NCBI RefSeq assembly: GCF_012290005.1
Contig: NZ_JAAXMS010000005.1
Coordinates: 372,001 to 436,000, forward strand
DNA: 64,000 nt
From: Crateriforma spongiae
GTDB lineage: Bacteria; Planctomycetota; Planctomycetia; Pirellulales; Pirellulaceae
Direction: 5' to 3'
Shown: positions 8,966-18,000 of the stretch, piece by piece
Position numbering within the stretch: position 1 is the stretch's first letter
How the letters are laid out: every line of letters starts with the position of its first letter
Made by a program: the position numbers and the translations under genes
The notes under the pieces: generated by a model
Database searches by the model: none
The model's input: the letters and a program-made list of their open reading frames with translations, nothing else
Told to the model about the DNA's origin: nothing

Positions 8966-10042
8966 GTGAGCGTGCTGCTCACACTGCTAGCCATTGCAAT
9001 GGTCCAAACTTTGGATGGGTCTCAGTGCCATGGGAACGAAGCTCAGCCAACCCAGTTTTATCTCGTTGGACTGGGCCCGGGTGACGCAGATTTGATGACG
9101 TTGCGCGCCGTCGACACCATCAAAAAATCCGACCTGATCCTTTGTCGAAAGCATCACGCTGAAATGCTCCGTGAGTCTCTAAAAGGCAAAGAAGTTCATA
9201 GTGAGTTTTCCGACATGATACCGTTTTTCAGTCGAGATCCGTTTCTGTATGAAGGAGAAGATCGTCAACGGGCAGAAGCCTACCAAGCCAAACGGGTGAA
9301 GCTTGTCCGCTTGGTGCGGGATGCCGTTGCGGCGGGAAAAACTGTCGCAGTGCTCGATAGCGGGGAGCCCATGATCTATGGCCCACGCACATGGATGCTC
9401 AAAGAGTTTGAAGACTTGAAGCCGCAAGTGATCCCTGGCCTGAGTTCGTTCAATGCCGCCAACGCTGCGATTGGTGCCGGGATCACGTCCGGTGGGCGTA
9501 CCAAGAGTGTCACTTTGACCGCCGGTGACTGGATCAAGACCGACGACACGATCGAAAAACTATCCGTTCATCGCAACACGATGGTGCTGTTTACGATGCG
9601 TGCGGAGTTTAGGGATTTTGTCGAAAGGCTTGCGATCAACTACGCACCGGACACGCCCTTGGCCGTTGTCGAGCAAGCGGGGGTACAGAACGAACAAAAC
9701 GTCATCTACAGCACCGTCGGTGATGCGCTTCGTGAGATTGACGCTGATGACTTGCCGTTCGAGTATCTAATCTATGTTGGCGATTTCCTAAAAAATCGTT
9801 TGCGCAAATGGTGCCCATGGTGCCTTTCCATAATGGCGATTAACGTCGTGCCGGTCGCCGGCTTGAAGGCCGCAGAAACCAACGACGCCAGTTTGTTGGG
9901 GAGGGCTTCCCGGGGGCAGGCCTCACATTTCTGCTGTTTGTCACGGCATTCTGAATCATTTTGTGTAAGAATTTGCACGAGTCGCCTGGCGATGGAGACA
10001 CCTCAGGCGGCCGGCTTGAATGAAGCGATCACATGGTTTTGA
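8966..10042 (+). CDS. Tetrapyrrole (corrin/porphyrin) methylase-family protein with a hydrophobic leader
   Basis: Residues 31-270 carry the SAM-dependent tetrapyrrole methylase fold: the opening FYLVGLGPGDADLMTLRAVD is the glycine-rich strand/loop of CobA/CbiF-type enzymes, followed by AGKTVAVLDSGEPMIYG (equivalent to the sGDPmiYg segment) and a VIPGLSSFNAANAAIG helix. Known members methylate uroporphyrinogen III or cobalamin precursors in the cytosol. Here the domain follows a hydrophobic leader (SVLLTLLAIAMVQ), implying export or membrane attachment. The GTG at 8966 is the first start after an in-frame TGA at 8918. The codons just upstream read R-K-K-S-R, an ideal signal-peptide n-region, but have no start codon. 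The last 80 residues are Cys-rich, unlike the family, and follow an A6 run at 9790-9795; a slip there would end the protein at 9843. It lies inside a glycan-degradation cluster. Confidence 0.68.
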   Translation: MSVLLTLLAIAMVQTLDGSQCHGNEAQPTQFYLVGLGPGDADLMTLRAVDTIKKSDLILCRKHHAEMLRESLKGKEVHSEFSDMIPFFSRDPFLYEGEDRQRAEAYQAKRVKLVRLVRDAVAAGKTVAVLDSGEPMIYGPRTWMLKEFEDLKPQVIPGLSSFNAANAAIGAGITSGGRTKSVTLTAGDWIKTDDTIEKLSVHRNTMVLFTMRAEFRDFVERLAINYAPDTPLAVVEQAGVQNEQNVIYSTVGDALREIDADDLPFEYLIYVGDFLKNRLRKWCPWCLSIMAINVVPVAGLKAAETNDASLLGRASRGQASHFCCLSRHSESFCVRICTSRLAMETPQAAGLNEAITWF

Positions 10043-10114
10043 GACTCGCCGTTGTCGTCCGACGTTCAGAGCGCATCCACCCGTTTTTCAGGATATCCCG
10101 AATCAGGTTTGCAC

Positions 10115-11653
10115 ATGCCTTTCCACCGACCGTCCAACATCGAATTCATACAGTTGCTGGTCGTCATGCTGTCTGTACCGTTCTCTGCGCCTTTCGCGGC
10201 AGCGAACGACATTGCCACACCGCCGAACATTGTGTTCATTATGGCGGACGATCTGGGGTATGCAGACGTCGGGTTTAACGGTTGCAGATGGTTTGAAACT
10301 CCCGCCCTGGATGCACTGTCGAAGGACAGTCTGGTTTTTGAATACGCGTACATGTATCCGACGTGTTCTCCGTCGCGAACAGCACTGTTCACTGGCAGAC
10401 AGTCATTCCGCACAGGTGTCTACACCGTTCCCGTTCTGGAGAAGGGCACGGCCGACGAAAATATCTTCTCCCGTTGGACGGTCACTCATGACCATCCGGT
10501 TTACGCCGAGCCTCTTGCGAAGGCGGGGTACAAGTCCATCCATCTTGGCAAATGGCACATCGTTGGCCCGTACCCCAGGCGAGAACTGGCCATGAAGTTT
10601 CCGCTGGACCGCAAACTGACGCAGCCCAATCCAGGTGACTTCAGTTGGGTCGAGGATCACAAACAGCCTGCGATCAAGAAGTTCTATCCAGAAGGCCGCG
10701 GCTTTCTGAAGAACGTCGGCGGCACGTTTCGTGGTGATCCGGCATTTGAGGAGGGCGGATACAAGAGCGAGGCCGGCGGCTATTGGGCACCGTTCAGTAA
10801 TCCGTTTATCGAACATCGGAAGGACGATCGCTGGCTGACCGATCGGCTGACTGATGACGCCATCGCGTTCATGAAGCGACACCAGGATGGACCGTTCTTC
10901 GTCAATCTGCACTTCTACGCAGTTCACCGTCCCATCCGAATCCGCAGCGAAGCGCTGTTCGCCAAGTACATGAATAAGGACGGTGATCCAAACACCGGCC
11001 AGGGACTTAGAAAGAAGCGCGAAGCGATGGCGAAGTATGCCACGGTGGTCGAGTCGATGGATCAAAACGTGGGGCGGCTGGTCCAGTTTCTCGATGACGC
11101 CGGGATTCGCGACAACACGATGATCGTTTTTACGTCCGACAATGGCCAGCATCCGATGTACAGCACCAACAACCAATTGCGAGGCGCCAAGGGTGAGATT
11201 TACGAAGGCGGCATTCGAGTTCCCACTCTGGTCAGTCACCCGGGGAAAGTGCGGCCGGGGCGAACGGACACTCCGATCTGTGGGCTTGATTGGTTTCCCA
11301 CGTTCTTGGACGTCGCCCACGTCACGAACCACGAAGGAACACTCGACGGAAATTCGCTCGCACCCTTGCTGCAGGGAACGGACGACTCACTCGCCGATCG
11401 GCCATTGTTTTGGCACATCGCGAGCCAATACAAACATGGCACATGTTCAGTCATTCGCAAAAATGACCACAAGCTGATTCAGTTTCTCAAGGACGGGCGT
11501 CTGGAACTTTACAACCTGAAAGAAGATCCCGCAGAGCAAAACAATCTTGCGGAATCGAATAGGGAACTGGCTGAGTCGATGCGAATGGAACTGTCACAGT
11601 GGCGTAAAGCCAACAAGGTTCCGCTTCCGCCTGAATCCACGCTGCCGTATTGA
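10115..11653 (+). CDS. Sulfatase (S1 family, formylglycine-dependent), exported
   Basis: The frame is open from a TTG at 10052. The ATG at 10115 is preferred because it gives a basic n-region followed by a hydrophobic stretch (FIQLLVVMLSVPFSAPFAAA), and it yields 512 residues. P-P-N-I-V-F-I-M-A-D-D-L-G supplies the N-terminal metal ligands. C84-S-P-S-R88 is the formylglycine signature. The LGKWH motif (around residue 152) and VFTSDNGQH contribute further active-site and metal residues. The C-terminal ELYNLKEDPAEQNNLAE segment is the usual small domain of polysaccharide sulfatases. It is the last gene of the rightward cluster. Its sequence differs clearly from the 2098 sulfatase, so the two probably act on different sulfate positions or linkages. 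Confidence 0.93.
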   Translation: MPFHRPSNIEFIQLLVVMLSVPFSAPFAAANDIATPPNIVFIMADDLGYADVGFNGCRWFETPALDALSKDSLVFEYAYMYPTCSPSRTALFTGRQSFRTGVYTVPVLEKGTADENIFSRWTVTHDHPVYAEPLAKAGYKSIHLGKWHIVGPYPRRELAMKFPLDRKLTQPNPGDFSWVEDHKQPAIKKFYPEGRGFLKNVGGTFRGDPAFEEGGYKSEAGGYWAPFSNPFIEHRKDDRWLTDRLTDDAIAFMKRHQDGPFFVNLHFYAVHRPIRIRSEALFAKYMNKDGDPNTGQGLRKKREAMAKYATVVESMDQNVGRLVQFLDDAGIRDNTMIVFTSDNGQHPMYSTNNQLRGAKGEIYEGGIRVPTLVSHPGKVRPGRTDTPICGLDWFPTFLDVAHVTNHEGTLDGNSLAPLLQGTDDSLADRPLFWHIASQYKHGTCSVIRKNDHKLIQFLKDGRLELYNLKEDPAEQNNLAESNRELAESMRMELSQWRKANKVPLPPESTLPY

Positions 11654-11654
11654 C

Positions 11655-11969
11655 CAGCATTTACGTCATTTTTCGGGCAAAACCGGCCACTCGTTTGCGG
11701 GTCTAACGGGTTTTGGGATTCGCCGGCCAAATGCCTGCGGACGGTCTTGCGGTCGACACTCAGCGTCTCGGCGATCTCACGTTGGGACAGATCATAACGA
11801 TGTAAATTTTTGATGGCATTGGACTTGGTCACGCTCAAATGATTGGCCACGGCCTACGGTGCTCCGCTTCGCACGATGCAAAACGGGCAACCGTAGTTCG
11901 ACTAACCCCCTCACAAGGTGGGGGACTTTCAAACGCCCATCACTGGTCCCTTTTGATCTCCCCGTCACA
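11655..11969 (-). mobile_element. IS21-family remnant (one end plus start of istA)
   Basis: On the minus strand the segment begins TGTGACGGGGAGATCAAAAG at 11969, the TGT...GATCAAAA-x-GGGACCA arrangement typical of IS21-family ends, followed by the GTCCCCCACC stretch and then an IstA-like reading frame. It stops abruptly 2 bp beyond the sulfatase stop codon. The rest of istA, istB and the other end are absent, so the element is not mobile. Confidence 0.65.
11657..11850 (-). pseudogene. Truncated IstA-type transposase (N-terminal HTH only)
   Basis: From the ATG at 11850 about 64 codons remain: an N-terminal helix-turn-helix (LSQREIAETLSVDRKTVRRH) as in IS21-family IstA proteins, which use it to bind the IS ends. 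Coding similarity ends where the frame enters the antisense of the sulfatase gene. The DDE catalytic domain is missing, so this is a dead fragment. Confidence 0.7.
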
Positions 11970-12065
11970 GCTTGGGTCCGAATATGTGCTCGAAGAATTC
12001 GGCATCTTACATCTATGCTCTACCCTGGAACAATATTGACCGACTCACTGAACTCCCGAGTGTAC

Positions 12066-15000
12066 CTAACCATTGAAAAGATCCGAAACGTTTTCTGCCA
12101 GATCTCCGATCGACCCCCAAGAATGCTTGTGGCACAACTCGCCGTCCATCTGAAGGACAAATGTGGAGAGGTTCAGCGTTAGCTTAGTGAGCGTCGCTTT
12201 GCCTTGGTTTCCGAACGAAATCTTGTCTAAAAATGTGACAACTTTTTGACCGATTGGGGTATTAGTGAGGTCCAGTACGAATTCGTCTCCATCTGACTTC
12301 TTCAGTTCATTCTGAATGAATGTGACGTAAGGATCCGCCTCACCGGGAAGCATCTCGCGGATCGCTTCGTCCATCAGTTTGGTCATCACCTGAGCAAACG
12401 CTTGTTCGAAAGTTCCCGAACCAAAAATGACTCCGGCTAGCGCATCCAAGCCGTCGATGACCTCCTCCGATGCGCCTTCTTCTTCGAGCTGTTTCAAAAC
12501 GACATCGACCACGGCGCCTTCGATAGACGCTCCGCTGAAGATATCTTCACTATCTGGGTCGCCGGAGAAGTCAAAATCAAACTCGGCAACATCCGTATCA
12601 ATCGCTTCGCCCAATTCTTCGGGTTCGACGCCGTCGGGGATTTGCCAAATCAAGGCGAAACCAAGGTGAGGCGAATCCAGGTCCAATCCGTCACGACCGA
12701 CCAACTCCGCCAAGCTCCCCTTGCTGCCACCGGTGATGCCTTTGATCAACTCGCCAGTCAGCGGCTTCTCCTTAATTTCGTAGTTGTAATTGATCGGCAT
12801 CCAACGCAGCTCGATGTGCGGTGATTGGACGGGTTGCTGAAGGATCAAGGATTTCAAAAGCATCGGACCGAGAGCCTCGACTTGATCCTCCGCTTTGCGT
12901 TCGATCCAGGCGAGTAGATCGTTCATTTCCAATCGCATGTGTTCGCCGAAGTCGCGAATTGCGTCCTCGACTCCCTCGCCTCCGGTCAAGTAGATCTCGA
13001 CGGCAACCTCAGCCGCGGTTTCACCACCGAAATATTCAACGAATCTTCGTGTCGCAAAGAAGACATTCTGAGCACCGAATTCTTGATAGAGAGCGTTACG
13101 TGTCTGGTCGTACTCGTCGGTAACCACCAGATCGGCCCCAAACACGCCTTTGATGAATTCAACAGGCTGCAGATCGGGAATCGACGCGTCGTCTTCGAGT
13201 GCGTCATTAAGTTTGCGAGAATCGTAACCGAGCCCCGGCCCAAGCTGAGCGTCAAGATACAGCGATCCGTTGCTTAGATTAAGCGATGTTTTAAAACCAG
13301 TTTCGATCTTGTAAGCAATGATTTCCTGGTCCAACGCGTCATCGCGTTTCTCACGTATCTTCTTTCCAGCATCCTTTACCCAATTGGAAACCTTACCACC
13401 GGCGTCTTTTGAAGCGTCGGAGAACTTACCACCAGTCTCTTTGGCTTTGGCGACGAAGGGCTTTGTCTTTTCTTCAACGACATCCAAGACTCCATTGGCG
13501 GTCTGGCCAGCGTCTTTGGCGTCTTGCTGGATCTGTTTGACGGTCCCATAAGGATTACGCTCCTTCACCGAATCGATGCGATCTTCAATGACAGCCCCCG
13601 CCTGGCCGGGATCTTGGATTAAAGTTTCCACGGCCGCAATATCGCTAGCAATGTCGTTGAAGACCGGGATGAGATTCTCCTTGACCTTCGGATCGAAACC
13701 CGCCGGTTTCGGCAGTGCATTCACTTTGTCGATGGCCGTCTGTGTGATTGCTTTTTTCTTTTCGTCGATATAGGTATCAACCCAAGTCTTGACCCTGATC
13801 GCGGCCTGTTCGGCTTGCTCGATTTTTCTGTCAAGGGGCTCTTTTGCTTTGGTCACCAAATCATCGACGTAATCGTCAGCCGTTTGCAATTGCTCCTTTG
13901 CTTCCTGTAGCTTTTCATTCCAATAACCATGCCACTCTGTAAAGCGTTCTTCGATGATGTCGAACTGGCGATCCTTCCAGTCGGTGTAGCTTTGGTACGC
14001 TTCCTCTAAACCAGAAACCTTAGCGAGTGGCCGCAACAACTGCTCGCTGACCCAATTATCAAGCTCTCGAATATCATTGTTAAATTCTTTGAGGATCTTC
14101 GCTTCCTGTTTGCTCCGCCAATCGTCCCACCAAGCGACCTTCTCTTCAAACTGTTCGATTCGGTCGCTTAGGAATTTTTTGCGAAGCTCAAGTCGGCGAG
14201 GACGCCAAACCTCGTCAAGATAGACTTTGTGAGCTTTCAGTGGATCGGTTACATTCTTCTCTTCTCTATCTGCATCCTCCTTCATTTCGGTGCGGTCGAT
14301 TTCCGCCGCAGCAAGTTTCGCTTTCTCCTCCTGCGCAATCCTATCCTTTTCCTCATCGATGCGGTCTTGGGCTTCGGCCTGTTTGACAAGGGTCGAAAGG
14401 TAAAGTTCCATCTGAATGCGCACCTTGTCGCCCGAGTCCAGTATCTGGTCGGCCAAGTCAGCGGTGGGTGCTTCTGCAGCGATCGTTTCCAGGGCGTCGA
14501 GATATTGCCAACCGACCACACCAATAAAGTCAAGTGCCCCGCCGGCGAACAGGTCTCGGCCAACCTGTTGAGTGACAATATGTGGCTGGATGTACCGTGG
14601 GCCGTTGGCGTTGTTGACAACCGTTAGCTTTAGCTCGACGGCATCGCTCATCGGCGTGGCATTTCTTGGCGTATCAAAGATGGCATAAAGCACCTCGTTA
14701 TTTCCTGGCGTTAGTTCAATCGAAGTGGACTCGCGCACTTCTCGCGTATCGGCGAGAACCCTTCCGAGCCGATCAACGATATGGAGGGATGTTTCGGAAT
14801 TTCGCAAACCGTCGATGCGAATGGGCACACCTGCGTTAACGTGAAATTGGCGAATCTCCGATTGTCCCGCATTCGGTAGATTGATCGTGGCTGGCTCGCC
14901 GTAGGGAAGGTGGCTCGCTGCGGATAGCGGGCGAATCGCAAACTCGAAATCAATAGGTCGCCCGAATTCGCTAAGCTCTAACGTATATGTTCCCGGTGCC

Positions 15001-18000
15001 ATCAAGCGAATGGGTAGGTCATTGTCTCCCAACCAGTTAAAGTCAGTAACGATCCCATCAGAAAAACTCACCCCTGACTCGTAAAACAGTCTGTATCCGA
15101 ATGATTCTTCGGTAGCTTTGTCGAAATATATCAGTGATGGTTCGTCAATCGTAAATTGATATCGCTGCACATCCGATTCCAATTCGATCCGCCCTTGAAC
15201 GAACTGATTCAGTGGCAATTCTTGGGCGTCCTGATCGATGATTCCTGGCGTCCAATGCACAGAATCGCCACCGAAGTTGTGGATTCGGACATAGAAGTAT
15301 CCGTCACTGCTTGCCGTGACGGCTTCATCAACATAACTGCCGTCCTCATCGTCGTCGAAGCGGAAGCCATCCGAACGATACAAATCGGAACTGGTGCCAG
15401 CACCGTCGATGACAAAACGATCTCCCTGCTGAAGACGAATTTTATAAAGCTTCTCTGGTGAGTCTGCGTCGTCAAATTCAGTCAAAACAGGCACGCCAAG
15501 AGACACCTCGAAGGCTGTCGCGATGTCGCGTATCTCAAGTGTCGGCAGAAGTGAGGCGTCGGTGTTATCGGTAGAAACCTCGATAACGTTCCTTCCCGCT
15601 GGGAGCCACACGAACTCATCCGACTTCACGCTCCCGCGTTGATTTCCGAAACTATCAATTAGTTGCGACGAGATGCTATTATGAAAGTCGGAACTGATAG
15701 CAAAAATGACCTGCTTCGGCTCTGTAAGTTCCAGCACGTAGCGAAGAGGCGATGACAACGGTGCCAGTTCGATATTCGTCGGCGTATTCAAAGACAGAGT
15801 GCGGTCACCGACGATCGGATCGACCGCACCAAGTTCGTTCAATTCAATGGTTACGCGACTGAATTGAATCGTGTCCTCCCCAGAGGTCCCATCCATCCAT
15901 ACCCAATGGCCTTGATTGCTTCGAGCGATAAATTCTCCGTCTCCTTCATGGATGATGTCACCATGTGGATCACGGATCTGCAGTGATACGGTATCGCCCT
16001 CTTCATCGAAATGCGTCACCGAATAGCGGTAGTCGCTCTTCGGAGTGAACTGAAACGCCTGTAGTTCGTTGCTGCGTTGCAGAGTAATGCGTTCCGGTTG
16101 GCCAACGACCACAGACGGTGCGTTTGCCAAGTCAGTTACGCGAAATGAGAGCCGGCCTTCATTGTTATATTCTCGGTACGCTATTATCTGATAGTCGCCT
16201 GGCTGGCTCAAGTATTTGGCGTGGTTGTCAAGCAGATACCAGGCTTGGCCTTCGAATATGATTCCATCAGGCCCGACCAAGCGTAGATAATTGTCGACGG
16301 GTTCGACGTTGTCGAGCAAATCGACGACGATCCGTTGCCCGTCAGCCACGGTAAAGTCAAAGTGACGACTTGCGGTTTGGCGATCCAGTGGAACATCGAC
16401 TATTTCGCCAATTGAGATGGCGACAGGATCGTGACGAACGGCCGCATGAAGCTGAACATTGAAGTAGACGTTGTCGCGAGTCGGTTCGGGTTTGGGTTCG
16501 CTGCGAATGCGTAACAAGTATTCGGCACCTGGCTCAAGTGTATGTATAGCATTCGGATGACTGAAGTCCGCTGCAAAGTTGCCGTAAGCGTCAAAGAGAT
16601 GGATTTCTTCGACAGCGTCCTCTTCGCTGTCAGGCAAGATTTCGCCACGGACCAAACCGTCATCGGGAGCGACAAAGCGATAGATCCGGGACTGAGTGTC
16701 ATCGGGTAGAAAACCCTGGATCGGACGATCAAGTTCAATCGTGGGAACCTGCGAAGCTTCAATGACCTGAATCCCGTAGTCACCCGATTGATTGCTGTCG
16801 GCGATGACGGTGATCGTGTACTCACCGGCAGGCAAATAGGCCGATTGCATGTAAAGATCGTACTCCGAAATCTCGACTTCCCGAATCGCACGGCCATTGT
16901 GATCGCGAATTTCAACTCGAAGGTCGTCATGAATCGATTCGGCAATACCCATCGGCTCGAAAATAACCAATCCCGGTTCGGCCAGGCGAAGGTCATGGAC
17001 TTGTCCCTGACCATCAGCGTCAGTCGAACCTTTCCATTCGTGTACGCCAAGCAAGTTCGTCAATTTGGGAACCGGTGTTTTGACGAACGGCAGGGTGATT
17101 TGTTCTTGTTGTCCTGCGGCCGTTACCTGTGCGATCAGACGCAGTTGCGTTGTACCTCGATTCCAAAAAGGGTCATTCTCGGTCGGTAGCGACAACTGAA
17201 TGCCGAGTTCGGCTGCTTCACCGGGTTGCAATGCTTCGCCAAAATCGACCGTCCCCAGCAACCGACTGGCAAGCGAGATATCATCTTCGTGGCTGAGGAA
17301 GAACGCGGTCGTGAACGGTTCGCTTTGTAGATCACCTTCATTGCTGACCGACACTTTAATGTCGATGGCTCCGCCAGCCTCCAGCGCCAAACCCGACTCA
17401 ATTTCAAAATCGTCAATCTTCAGACCGGGTTGCAATTGTAGCGTCGCACCATTGCCAACGGCTGTTCGGACCGAATCACGTTGACGCCATCCAACAGTTT
17501 GCACTTCGGTTTCGCCAACGAACTTGACGGAACGAGTGTCGTAGCTCAGATCGTTGCTTTGCGACAACTCAACCGGTGTCCCCATCACCCGCCCCAGCGG
17601 ATCGATGACGACTAAACTTCGTACGGACCCAGCAACGGTCCATCCGGCTTCGTTAATGTCCATATGAGCCACATCATCGATGACGGCATCAAGCGGTCTG
17701 ACAAATACCGAAGCGTCATCATCAACTTTGCCCATCGCCAAGTAGGTTCGCTCTTCATGATACCAAGCAACTCGATAGTCGCCGGCTTCATTGATACCAA
17801 TGCTGTGCCAAGCATTCGGCCCGGGATAACCCGATGGAAAGTCAAGATGAACGGCTGTCCCCAGACTCTCTCCGGTATCGGAGATGCTCTGCACCCGAAC
17901 ACCTTCGCTAGGCACAAACGCATGTCGCCAAGCGATCACACCTTTTCCGGAATTGTTGAGGGCAAGGGTCGCCACCAGAGCATCGGTGTCGCTAATGACA

